Source: Bacteroidales bacterium (GTDB lineage Bacteria > Bacteroidota > Bacteroidia > Bacteroidales > F082). Taken from it: 50,295 bases of DNA. The stretch is from the NCBI GenBank assembly GCA_015491905.1, contig WGGC01000123.1, positions 1-50,295 on the forward strand. The letters run 5' to 3'. This document shows, piece after piece, positions 7,899 to 16,192 of this stretch (its first letter is position 1; every line of letters begins with the position of its first letter). The translations under genes were made by a program, and so were the position numbers. A model generated the notes under the pieces. It searched no databases. It was not told the origin of the DNA and was given only the letters and a program-made list of their open reading frames with translations.

Positions 7899-8768
7899 TT
7901 ATATTTTTTGATAAATGGTAGGTTTAATAAATCTAAGGCCATCTGTATTTAAGTTAATTAAAGACTCTGAATGCCCAATAAATAAATATCCTCCGGAGAC
8001 TAAAAAACTGCTTAATAAGGTAATAATTTTTTGTTGCAGTTTTCTATCGAAATAAATCAATGTATTTCTACAAAAAATAAATTGAAAATTTATTTGCAGA
8101 GGGTAATTATCCTGCGCCAGGTTCATCCAGAAGAAATAAGTTTTATTTCTTAATTCCGGAACAATTCTGATTTTAGGATTATTCTGATTTTTACTTTTTA
8201 AAAGATATTTTTTTCTGAATTCAACAGGAATCTGAGAGTATAATTTATAAGGATATATTCCCTTTTTTGCAGTTTCTAAAACTTTATAAGAAATATCATT
8301 ACCATAAACCATATAGTCAGCAATTCCATTTTGTTGTCTGCTTTCTTCCAGAATCATACATAAACTATACGCTTCCTGGCCGGTAGAACACCCTGCACTC
8401 CATACCTTTACGGTGCTTCCAACAAATTCTTTTTTTAAAATTTCCGAAAAAAAATCAAAATGCTGCTTTTCTCTGAAAAAATCAGTTTTATTAGTAGTAA
8501 TGGCGTCAACCATTTCAAGAACCTCATCTTTTCCTTCCTGTCTGTTTAATACAAACTGCGTGTATTCAGAAAAATTATCCATTCCAAGTTCTCTCAAACG
8601 CTTAACAAGTCGGTTTTGTAGAAGATAATACTTTTTGTCAGAAAGGTAAATACCATAATTCCTATGGATAAACTCACTCAACTTTTTAAAGTCAGCATTT
8701 TTAAGTTTATTCTCACGCAAAGACGCTAAGTCATTTACTTTGTTTATATGTTTTTTATCTATAGACAT
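7899..8768 (-). CDS. cheR: chemoreceptor glutamate methyltransferase CheR
   Basis: A 289-residue SAM-dependent methyltransferase. It has an N-terminal helical CheR_N domain (about 25-85), the family motif TTNKTDFFRE, the SAM-binding motif WSAGCSTGQEAYS and the FIFCRNTLIYFD segment of the catalytic domain. It methylates glutamates on the cytoplasmic helices of the receptor encoded just upstream (15 bp). The receptor ends in a pentapeptide that fits the CheR-docking consensus. Length and motifs are normal. Confidence 0.95.
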   Translation of the reverse strand: MSIDKKHINKVNDLASLRENKLKNADFKKLSEFIHRNYGIYLSDKKYYLLQNRLVKRLRELGMDNFSEYTQFVLNRQEGKDEVLEMVDAITTNKTDFFREKQHFDFFSEILKKEFVGSTVKVWSAGCSTGQEAYSLCMILEESRQQNGIADYMVYGNDISYKVLETAKKGIYPYKLYSQIPVEFRKKYLLKSKNQNNPKIRIVPELRNKTYFFWMNLAQDNYPLQINFQFIFCRNTLIYFDRKLQQKIITLLSSFLVSGGYLFIGHSESLINLNTDGLRFIKPTIYQKI

Positions 8769-8783
8769 CAGAGCTAAACATTT

Positions 8784-10427
8784 TTAAAAGCGTTCAAATT
8801 CATCATCTTCTATATCTTTTTTTCCTAAGTCTATATGAACACCTTTTTTCTCTGTTGTTGTTGAAGCAGAAGATGGCAAATGTTTTGGTTTGGTGAATGA
8901 AGGTTCTCTACTAACAGATTTCGTATATTCATTAGAAACATTTCCGAGTTTAAAAAAATTTAATGCTTCCAGCAAAGTCTCAGATTGAGAGCTGAGTTCC
9001 TGAGCACTGGTGGCAATTTCTTCTGATGCTGCTGCATTTTGCTGTGTTACTTCATTTAACTGTAAAATAGCTTCACTAATCTGATCGGCACCCAGTTGTT
9101 GCTCCTCACTGGCAGCATCAATACTTTCAACCATCTGACTTGAAGAGTTTATTTCGGGTACAATTTGTTTAATAAATTTTCCAGCATTTTCTATAACCTT
9201 TACACTTGTTTGTGCCAACTCATCAATTTCGGCAGCTGCTGCTTTACTGCGGTCTGCCAGCTTCCCTACTTCATGAGCTACAACACCAAAACCTTTTCCC
9301 TGTTCTCCGGCACGTGCAGCTTCCACTGATGCATTTAATGCTAATATATTGGTTTGAAATGCAATTTCATTTATAATAGCTACTTTTTTTGCAATTTCAT
9401 TTATTTGCTTCTGGCTGGTTACTGCAGCGTTAACCATTTCCGAAGTAGAGGAAGCCAATTTCTTTGAAATATCGGCTGCTTTTTTGGCATTATTAGCATT
9501 TTGATGAATATTTGCAGCCATTTCTTCTATTGATGACGAAACTTCCTCTGCCGAAGAAGCTTGCTCAGAAGCCCCTTGCGAAATATTTTGTGAAGAAGAA
9601 CTTAAATCTCTACTGGCAGCAGTGAGATTTTCAACCATTTCATATACTTTTGTTATTGTTTGTAACAATTGCTCACGCAATTTCTCCACCCTGTATATAA
9701 CCGCACTGGCTTCATCTCTCGATTTTATATTTACTTTATATGTTAAATCACCCAAAGACAATCGCTGCAAAACACGATATACCATTTTAAAACTACTTAC
9801 AATATCAGTAATAAACCATATAGAAAATCCCAAAATCAAAAGAAGAACAACACCTCCTATCCACAAATTATTGTTTCGTATAGTTATATAACGACTATTT
9901 AATTTTTTTAATGCTAACTCCCTTTCTGCAATTTCACGGTTGTAAAACTTGCTTAAAAGTGTTCTCAGCATATGCGAACTACCAACAAATGCAGTATAGT
10001 ATTGTGTCAGCAAGTTCATGTCTGATTGTTTCCCCATTTTTGTTTTTAACGAAACAATATTTTGTGCCTGCTCTATACCTTTATTTATTTCTGCAGCAAT
10101 CTGCGGAATATATTCTGCAGGATAGTTTTTTGTCAGTTTCTTAACGTTAGCCTTTAATATAGGAATCTCGTTATTAATATTATTAATAATATCTTGAGAT
10201 AGTGGTTTATCTTTATTTAAAAGCAAAGGAAATTCTATTTCCTGATAAAAAGGCAATACAATATTATCAAGTGTCAGTAATGTATAATTATATCCCCTTG
10301 TCATTTCTTGGGCTTTTTGATTGAACTTCTTAATTTCATAGTTATTAAATAAGCTCAGAAACGTAATGGTGGCAAGAATAAGTACCAATAGCAAAGACAT
10401 TTTAACCTTAAATGAAACATTTTTCAT
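8784..10427 (-). CDS. methyl-accepting chemotaxis protein (transmembrane chemoreceptor)
   Basis: A 547-residue receptor. Its order is TM1 (10-28), a mostly helical periplasmic domain (30-186, probably a four-helix bundle), TM2 (188-208), HAMP (210-262) and a signalling coiled coil. The hairpin tip carries EIAFQTNILALNASVEAARA (354-373), the site for CheA/CheW binding. Serine/alanine/glutamate-rich helices on both sides are the methylation regions. The C-terminal linker is long and ends in EFERF, matching x-[HFYW]-x-x-[HFYW], the tethering pentapeptide for CheR/CheB. The ligand is not evident. It is the only receptor in the window. Confidence 0.95.
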   Translation of the reverse strand: MKNVSFKVKMSLLLVLILATITFLSLFNNYEIKKFNQKAQEMTRGYNYTLLTLDNIVLPFYQEIEFPLLLNKDKPLSQDIINNINNEIPILKANVKKLTKNYPAEYIPQIAAEINKGIEQAQNIVSLKTKMGKQSDMNLLTQYYTAFVGSSHMLRTLLSKFYNREIAERELALKKLNSRYITIRNNNLWIGGVVLLLILGFSIWFITDIVSSFKMVYRVLQRLSLGDLTYKVNIKSRDEASAVIYRVEKLREQLLQTITKVYEMVENLTAASRDLSSSSQNISQGASEQASSAEEVSSSIEEMAANIHQNANNAKKAADISKKLASSTSEMVNAAVTSQKQINEIAKKVAIINEIAFQTNILALNASVEAARAGEQGKGFGVVAHEVGKLADRSKAAAAEIDELAQTSVKVIENAGKFIKQIVPEINSSSQMVESIDAASEEQQLGADQISEAILQLNEVTQQNAAASEEIATSAQELSSQSETLLEALNFFKLGNVSNEYTKSVSREPSFTKPKHLPSSASTTTEKKGVHIDLGKKDIEDDEFERF

Positions 10428-10440
10428 AACGCTGTTATTT

Positions 10441-10926
10441 TTATGATTTTTTTTCTGTTTTTATTTTCTCTATTTCTTCTGTTTCTAGTATCTTATCAGC
10501 ATCCAGTAAAAGTAAGAACCTACCATTCTCCTGTATTACCCCTTTTACCGAACCTGTTTTTTCTTTTTTATTGGTAACCGGTAGAGGCTTAATTTCTGCA
10601 CTATTAATTTCAAAGACTGTATCAGCTTTATCTACCAATATACCAAATAGTTTTTCTGATTCGCTCTTTACCTCCAGAACAATAATCATTGGCCTCTTAA
10701 CAGGAGTATAGTCCGTTATTCCAAATTTTATGTATGTATCAATTACCGGAATTACCTGGCCGTTAAAATTAATTAAACCTTTTACAAAAGGAATAGACTG
10801 AGGGATTTTTGTAAAATCAGACGCTTCCATAATGTGAACCACATTTTTAACATCTACGGCAAAATACTCTCCGGCTATTTTAAACGATACAAAAGTTTTA
10901 TTTTCTTGTTGTACTTCCTGTTCCAT
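10441..10926 (-). CDS. cheW: chemotaxis coupling protein CheW
   Basis: A 161-residue single-domain CheW: FVSFKIAGEYFAVDVKNVVHIMEA, then GLINFNGQVIPVIDTYIKFG, then LFGILVDKADTVFEI, the standard order of the SH3-like subdomains. It couples the receptor tip to CheA. It is placed between mcp (13 bp) and cheA (4 bp). The charged C-terminal tail after residue 145 is a usual feature and probably disordered. Confidence 0.93.
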   Translation of the reverse strand: MEQEVQQENKTFVSFKIAGEYFAVDVKNVVHIMEASDFTKIPQSIPFVKGLINFNGQVIPVIDTYIKFGITDYTPVKRPMIIVLEVKSESEKLFGILVDKADTVFEINSAEIKPLPVTNKKEKTGSVKGVIQENGRFLLLLDADKILETEEIEKIKTEKKS

Positions 10927-10930
10927 CTTT

Positions 10931-13006
10931 TTACTTTGAAAATTTTTGAAATATTTTTACCACATCCAATACCAACACTACCTTACCATCTCCCATTATT
11001 GTTGCTCCGGTAAATAACTGCGACTGCTGAACCCATCCCGGCAATGGCCGTATTATCCCTTGCAGCTTACCTGCTACTGACGAAACTATAAACCCAATTT
11101 CTTTTTTATCATGTTCCAAAACAAGCATGTTTACTTTTGACTCAGGCACAGTATTTTCTGCCATCCCATCAATTAAGTTTACATAAGGTATTTGTTTATT
11201 ATCTCTAACAATCCAGTTGTTAAGTTTAGAATTTAACTCCTCATTGTCAACTTCATAAATATGTTTCATGTAATCAATTGAGATGAGGTACCTGCTATCA
11301 CCAATAAAAACTAATAAACCATCAATAATACTCAACGTCAAAGGTAATATCATTCTAACTACCGATCCTTTTCCCTTTTCTGTTTCAACTTCAACTTCAC
11401 CTCTTAAATCTGTAATTGTATTTTTTACTACATCCATACCCACTCCCCTGCCCGAAACCTCAGTAATATGGTCTGAAGTAGAAAAACCGGGATGAAAAAT
11501 CAAATTAATCAATTCTTTATTAGTTAATTCCGTGTCCGGTTGTATCAATTTTTTCTCTATTGCTTTTTTTCGTATTTCCTGAACATCCATTCCCCTGCCA
11601 TCATCTTTTATTTCTATTACAACCGATGAAGCTTCATGATAGGTATTGATGCTTAACAATCCTTCCTCCGGTTTATTTTGTTTAATACGCTCTTCAGGAG
11701 TTTCAATACCATGATCTATACTATTCCTTATTATATGCATAATAGGATTGTATAATTGTTCAATTATAGATTTATCTAGTTCATTATCCGTACCATGAGT
11801 TTCTAAACGCACTTTTTTTTCCAACTCTCCGGACAGGTCACGTACCAGCCTTTTAAATCTTGAAATCAATGTATAAATAGGAATCAACCTTAAATCAAGA
11901 ACGTTATCCTTTAATTTGCGCACCAGTTTTTCATATACTTCTGTTATCTGCTGCAAATTTTCATTTTGCAATTTGTTATTAAAATGTTCAAGTCCCGACT
12001 GAGCAGTAATCATTTCGCTCAATAAATCCATTAGCCTGTCCAGCTTTTCCGATGACACCCTAACTGTAGTAACCTCTTCAAAAATATCTTTCTTCCCCGT
12101 AACCTGTTTCGAACTTGTTTTCTGTTCTTTTTTTTGCTCTATATGTTTTTCAGAAGATTCAGGTTTTTCCTTTATATTTAAGAAGGTTTTAGCCAGTTTA
12201 TAAATTTCTTCTTTAAAAAGATCACTATTTTCACTCTGCAATTTTTCAGTTTTTTTTACAAACTGACTGTTATTCATTAAATCTGTTTCTGCAATACAAG
12301 TTATTTCAACAACACTATTATCCTCAACAAAAATGAAAACATCTTTTATTTCATTTTCATCAATGTCAGTAGTAAGAATAATATCCCAATATAAGTAAGT
12401 TAATTCCGGCTCTAAAGATAAAAAATCGGGTAAATGATCAGTATGTAAAAAAACAATCCCTTTGCCTGTATCTAACAATTCATCTAATAAATACATCGGG
12501 CGCGTACCATCTTTCAAAACGCCGGCACCTGGCTCAAAATGAATAAACCATGTAGCTTTTTCTTTAACCTTAATATTTTTAGTCGTTTTCTGTTTAGGTA
12601 AGTTATTTTCCTTTTTATTTTCAGAAGTAGTTTCTTGTAAACTATAACTATCATTAAGCTCTTTAATCAACTTATTTTTCGCATTTATAGCATCTGCATC
12701 TATATTCTCAGCCAGTAAACTCCTGATAACATCAATGCTTTTAAAAGTAATATTTATTAATTTCTCTGATACCTGAATATCGTGCGATTGCACTTTTTGA
12801 TATAAACTCTCCAGTTCATGTGTTAACGCACTCAATTCATCAAAACCAAACATAGCCCCCGAACCTTTCAACGAGTGCATAATCCTGAAAATCTCATAAA
12901 TTATATTTTCATCATCCGGTGATTTTTCCAGATTCAGCAAAGCATCTTCAAGTTGCTCAAGCAATTCTTCAGCCTCATTAACAAACTTCTGCGCAAAGTC
13001 ATCCAT
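10931..13006 (-). CDS. cheA: chemotaxis histidine kinase CheA
   Basis: A 691-residue CheA. P1/Hpt occupies about 1-105 with phospho-acceptor H44 in IMHSLKGSGAMFGF. The region 130-240 (WFIHFEPGAGVL...) takes the place of P2 and resembles the alternative P2-like domain seen in some non-enteric CheA proteins rather than the E. coli CheY-binding domain. P3 dimerisation begins at VRVSSEKLDRLMDLLSEM (about 313), P4 has its N-box at HIIRNSIDHGIE, G1 at DDGRGMD and G2 at VSGRGVGMDVV, and P5 (CheW-like) forms the C-terminus. The start shares one base with the cheY stop. All kinase residues I can check are present. Confidence 0.95.
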   Translation of the reverse strand: MDDFAQKFVNEAEELLEQLEDALLNLEKSPDDENIIYEIFRIMHSLKGSGAMFGFDELSALTHELESLYQKVQSHDIQVSEKLINITFKSIDVIRSLLAENIDADAINAKNKLIKELNDSYSLQETTSENKKENNLPKQKTTKNIKVKEKATWFIHFEPGAGVLKDGTRPMYLLDELLDTGKGIVFLHTDHLPDFLSLEPELTYLYWDIILTTDIDENEIKDVFIFVEDNSVVEITCIAETDLMNNSQFVKKTEKLQSENSDLFKEEIYKLAKTFLNIKEKPESSEKHIEQKKEQKTSSKQVTGKKDIFEEVTTVRVSSEKLDRLMDLLSEMITAQSGLEHFNNKLQNENLQQITEVYEKLVRKLKDNVLDLRLIPIYTLISRFKRLVRDLSGELEKKVRLETHGTDNELDKSIIEQLYNPIMHIIRNSIDHGIETPEERIKQNKPEEGLLSINTYHEASSVVIEIKDDGRGMDVQEIRKKAIEKKLIQPDTELTNKELINLIFHPGFSTSDHITEVSGRGVGMDVVKNTITDLRGEVEVETEKGKGSVVRMILPLTLSIIDGLLVFIGDSRYLISIDYMKHIYEVDNEELNSKLNNWIVRDNKQIPYVNLIDGMAENTVPESKVNMLVLEHDKKEIGFIVSSVAGKLQGIIRPLPGWVQQSQLFTGATIMGDGKVVLVLDVVKIFQKFSK

Positions 13007-13371
13007 TAGCGTACAACTCTTTTTATTACTCTAAGCAATTTATCATTATCAAAAGGTTTTGTTATCCAACCCGTTGCCCCGGCTTTTTTAGCGGCAACCT
13101 TCATTTCACTTTTCGTTTCAGTTGTTAAAAATAAAATCGGAACATAACGGTAATCTTCCCTTTGCCTGATAGCCGAAATTAATTCCATGCCATTCATCTC
13201 AGGCATATGCAAATCGGTTAAAACCATATGCACCTTTTCTTCATCCAGCTTTTTCAGTGCGTCTTTTCCATTATTTGCCAATATAACATTATAGTCCGCA
13301 TTTTCCAATACAGTCTGTACCAAACTTCTTATACTTTCCGAATCGTCCACAACTAAAATATTTTTCCGCAT
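13006..13371 (-). CDS. cheY: response regulator CheY
   Basis: A 121-residue single receiver with all canonical positions: D9/D10 acid pair, D53 phospho-acceptor (LTDLHMPEMNG), T83/T84 switch and K105 (TKPFDND). It immediately precedes cheA and overlaps it by one base, so it is the likely output or sink regulator for CheA. No flagellar genes are visible in the window, so the target may be gliding or pilus machinery or another process. Confidence 0.93.
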   Translation of the reverse strand: MRKNILVVDDSESIRSLVQTVLENADYNVILANNGKDALKKLDEEKVHMVLTDLHMPEMNGMELISAIRQREDYRYVPILFLTTETKSEMKVAAKKAGATGWITKPFDNDKLLRVIKRVVR

Positions 13372-13381
13372 CCCACTAAAT

Positions 13382-13684
13382 TTAATTTTTTTTCAATTCC
13401 CCTTCAATTCCGGTACGTTTGTATATTCTATCAAATTCCTCCCCCAATTGCATATCCAACTTAACAACCTTTTTTCTGTTCTTCAGCTCCTTTATAAAAG
13501 CCATTAGCACCTGAAAAAAACTTAAGTCCGTCATTTCCACATTATTCACTAAAATATCGAATATATCAACCTCCAAATCAACACCTTTCATTGCATCATA
13601 AATTTCTCCAATTTCCGAAATAGATAAGTCACCGCTAAAAACCAACTTCATTTTCGACTTATTCACTTTTTTAATTTCCAACAT
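13382..13684 (-). CDS. STAS-domain protein at the head of the che operon
   Basis: A 100-residue protein with the secondary-structure rhythm of a STAS domain (anti-sigma-factor antagonist fold): a beta strand with KMKLVFSGDLSISEIGEIYDAM, a second strand with FDILVNNVEMTDLSFFQVLMAFI in the place of the usual D-S/T-S loop, then basic helices. TDLSFF is where the phosphorylatable serine would lie. STAS proteins at the start of chemosensory operons recur in several phyla and may link kinase output to a partner-switching module, but no anti-sigma kinase or phosphatase is nearby. It is the first gene of the operon, 10 bp from cheY. Confidence 0.7.
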   Translation of the reverse strand: MLEIKKVNKSKMKLVFSGDLSISEIGEIYDAMKGVDLEVDIFDILVNNVEMTDLSFFQVLMAFIKELKNRKKVVKLDMQLGEEFDRIYKRTGIEGELKKN

Positions 13685-13760
13685 AAAACACTTTTAAAAA
13701 GGTACAGAGTGCAATTTACTGATAATTTCTGAAAATAGAAATACCTTTCTTTAGAATAAA

Positions 13761-13937
13761 ATAATTGAATTTTTTGGGCGGCTAAACCGTACTGTCCGCT
13801 ATAGTCCCACCTTTAAAAAAAGTGTGGCGCAACGGCATTCCGGGTGCTTCCCCTGTCAGCACCGTCCTGCCTGCTTCACATCTTTTTTTAAAGGCGGGAG
13901 CTGCCGCTGCCATTACTGCCGCAACTTATTCAATTAT
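13761..13937. repeat. nested inverted-repeat element, REP-like
   Basis: A 177-bp intergenic element, much richer in GC than its surroundings in its core. Its ends are the perfect 10-bp inverted repeat ATAATTGAAT (13761-13770) and ATTCAATTAT (13928-13937). Inside, GCGGC and GCCGC pair near the ends, and a second pair of arms (13806-13826 and 13877-13898, containing CCTTTAAAAAAAG and its complement) matches over about 20 positions with one mismatch and one bulge, around a 50-nt GC-rich loop. The segment ACTGTCCGCTATAGTCCCAC recalls short repeated intergenic sequences of Bacteroidota, but only one copy lies in this window. It separates the che operon from the DnaJ-like gene. Confidence 0.6.
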
Positions 13938-13943
13938 CAAAAT

Positions 13944-14300
13944 TTATTTTTCACTTAAATAAATTCTTGCCCTGAATTTTTTGTCATACAACGATTTTCC
14001 TGTTTTTTTATCAAAAACAGAAAAACGATGACGCCCTTTAGCCCTGGCAACAAAAGTTTCTTTAAAAACTGCTGTCACCTCACAAACAGTTCCGTTAACC
14101 TGCACCATATCACCAACCTCAACTGAATTTAAACCTAGCTTTTTCTTTTTTAATTTCTTCTTTATCAATTCATATTCCTGATTGATTTCCCGCATTATTT
14201 GCTCATCTCCTCCCCTGTCAGGATGATATAACACTGCCAGTCGTTTATAATTTAACCGGGCTTGTACCTCATTTTCTATTTTATCAGGGAAATAACGCAT
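13944..14300 (-). CDS. small J-domain protein with a C-terminal SH3-like domain
   Basis: A 118-residue protein. Residues 13-47 resemble helices II-III of a DnaJ J-domain, with the HPD motif at 26-28 (LYHPDRGG) and then EINQEYELI; helix I is shortened or missing. After a very basic linker (KKKLKKKKLG, 48-57), residues 60-118 look like a small beta-barrel (VGDMVQVNGTVCEVTAVFKETFVARAKG). The HPD motif suggests it can contact Hsp70, but the rest is not a classic DnaJ. A TAnnTTTG match on the complement (14321-14328) lies 21 bp upstream of the ATG. Function is not known to me. Confidence 0.7.
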   Translation of the reverse strand: MRYFPDKIENEVQARLNYKRLAVLYHPDRGGDEQIMREINQEYELIKKKLKKKKLGLNSVEVGDMVQVNGTVCEVTAVFKETFVARAKGRHRFSVFDKKTGKSLYDKKFRARIYLSEK

Positions 14301-14320
14301 TGTAAATACATTTTATCTTT

Positions 14321-14328
14321 CAAATTTA
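14321..14328 (-). promoter_or_regulatory. -7 element for the J-domain gene
   Basis: The complement reads TAAATTTG, a full TAnnTTTG match. It predicts a leader of only about 14 nt before the ATG at 14300. Confidence 0.45.
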
Positions 14329-14529
14329 ATGTAGCATTATAAGCCTTTCATAATTTTAGCAATTATTTATCAGCATCATATTGTTAATATAATACATCCA
14401 TATAAGACAAAAAATATCATTAATAATGACCTGCTTTTAAAAAAAATAAATACTTTTACTTGAAAGTATCAAGCCTGATTTTAAGAAAATGACTTCACTA
14501 CAAAAAACGACATACTAAATTTTTTAACT

Positions 14530-16089
14530 ATGGAAAATAAAGAAAAGAATTTTAACATACTTATCGTTGAAGATTCTACATCTTCTATGGAAATGATACA
14601 GGATTTCCTTAAAGAGACTAACTATCGTATAGCATATGCCCCTAACGGGAAAGAAGCATTAAAAAAAATAAAAGCCAATAACTTCGACCTATTCCTTCTT
14701 GATATTGTACTTCCCGATATGGAAGGTTATGAAATATGTAAAACCATTAAAAAAGACCCTTCAAAAAAAGAAACTCCGGTAATTTTCATAACTGTAAAAA
14801 ACGACCCGGAAAGTATGAAAAAAGGATTTGAAGCCGGAGCAGTAGATTACCTTATTAAACCTTTCCATAAAGAAGAATTGCTACTACGTATTAAAACACA
14901 TCTTGATCTTAAAAAATCCAGAGAAGAGCTAATTTCAGCTAAAGAAAAAGCTGAGCAAAGTGAAAAATTAAAAATGGCCTTTTTGTCCAATATGTCACAT
15001 GAAATCCGTACACCAATGAATTCCATTATCGGTTTTTCAGAATTATTACAGGATAAAAGCCTAAGCGAAAAAGAGAGGGATGAATTTATAAATATAATAA
15101 TGGATAGTGGTAACCAGCTGCTTAAAATCATTGATGAAATCCTTGAAATTTCCAAACAGGAATCCAACGAATTAAAACTGGAAAATAAATTAATTTCACT
15201 ACCTGCATTCTTTTCTGAAATTAAAGCTTCTTTTGCCCCTCAATTAAATAAAAAACCCGTTAAACTGATTTTGGACATACCGGAAAAATCTAAAGATAAA
15301 ATTATCACCGACAAAAGCAGGTTAAAACAAATATTTGACAACTTATTAAGCAACGCCATAAAATTTACCGATAAAGGTCATATAACTTTCGGTTATAAAC
15401 TTACAGGCAGTTCAAAAAACCAAATAGAATTTTTTGTTTCCGATACAGGAATCGGCATTCCAAAAGAAAAACAAGCTATAATTTTTGAACGTTTTGTACA
15501 AGTTGAAAACCCTCTCACAAGGAAGTTTAAAGGAACAGGCTTGGGATTGGCAATTGTAAAAGGACTGGTAGAAAAAATGGGAGGAAAAATACAAGTAACT
15601 TCCGAACCCGGAAAAGGAAGTAATTTTACTTTCAATATTGCCGCAAAACCAATTTCAGCAAAAAATACCACTGATTCAGAAGATGAGCATTCACTAAACA
15701 TGGAACAATATATTAATCGTTGGAAAGGAAAAACTGCACTTATTGCCGATGATGTGGAATCAATACTTCATTTTTTCAAAAGAGCACTCGAAAAAACAGG
15801 TTTAAAACTATTATTTGCCTCTGATGGTGAAGAAACAATAAAACAATTTATGAATTATAAAGAGATTATTGATATCGCAATTATCGACATTCAAATGCCG
15901 AAAATAAGTGGACTGGATGTAGCAAAAGCCATTCGAAAAGAAAATAAAACCGTTCCCCTCATTGCTCAAACAGGACTGGCTCTAAACTTTAAACCTGTAG
16001 ATGCACAAAAAGCAGGTTTTGATAATTTAATATTTAAACCCATTAAACTTTCCGAATTGTTCAGTCTCCTAATAAAATATCTAAACTGA
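14530..16089 (+). CDS. hybrid sensor histidine kinase, REC-HisKA-HATPase-REC
   Basis: A 519-residue soluble kinase with the same order as the one in the che operon. The N-terminal receiver has D58 (LLDIVLPDMEG), the HisKA phospho-acceptor is H157 ([15 protein letters not shown]), and HATPase_c shows [20 protein letters not shown] and GTGLGLAIV. The C-terminal receiver (about 405-519; IIDIQMPKISG) is related to the stand-alone response regulator at 3440-3817: both share a KLLFAxDG segment and a KPIKL ending. No sensor or membrane domain is visible. The gene is transcribed away from the che operon and is single. It probably belongs to the same signalling network; this is inferred from the shared receiver type. 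Confidence 0.9.
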   Translation: MENKEKNFNILIVEDSTSSMEMIQDFLKETNYRIAYAPNGKEALKKIKANNFDLFLLDIVLPDMEGYEICKTIKKDPSKKETPVIFITVKNDPESMKKGFEAGAVDYLIKPFHKEELLLRIKTHLDLKKSREELISAKEKAEQSEKLKMAFLSNMSHEIRTPMNSIIGFSELLQDKSLSEKERDEFINIIMDSGNQLLKIIDEILEISKQESNELKLENKLISLPAFFSEIKASFAPQLNKKPVKLILDIPEKSKDKIITDKSRLKQIFDNLLSNAIKFTDKGHITFGYKLTGSSKNQIEFFVSDTGIGIPKEKQAIIFERFVQVENPLTRKFKGTGLGLAIVKGLVEKMGGKIQVTSEPGKGSNFTFNIAAKPISAKNTTDSEDEHSLNMEQYINRWKGKTALIADDVESILHFFKRALEKTGLKLLFASDGEETIKQFMNYKEIIDIAIIDIQMPKISGLDVAKAIRKENKTVPLIAQTGLALNFKPVDAQKAGFDNLIFKPIKLSELFSLLIKYLN

Positions 16090-16192
16090 TTTTTTTAGTC
16101 TTCTACTAATAAAAAACACCGTTTATTTTAAAAACCCTACTTTCGCTTTTAAAATAAGAAAACTATTTTTTATAAATCTTAAAACTATTTCT

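Noticed and set aside
13801-13900. Integron attC site or CRISPR-like repeat
   Set aside because: The inverted arms lack attC core sites (no RYYYAAC ends) and there is no repeat-spacer periodicity; a REP-like or structured element fits better.
15393-15701. 102-codon minus-strand ORF inside the hybrid kinase gene
   Set aside because: It covers the conserved ATPase domain of the kinase on the plus strand; no independent coding evidence.
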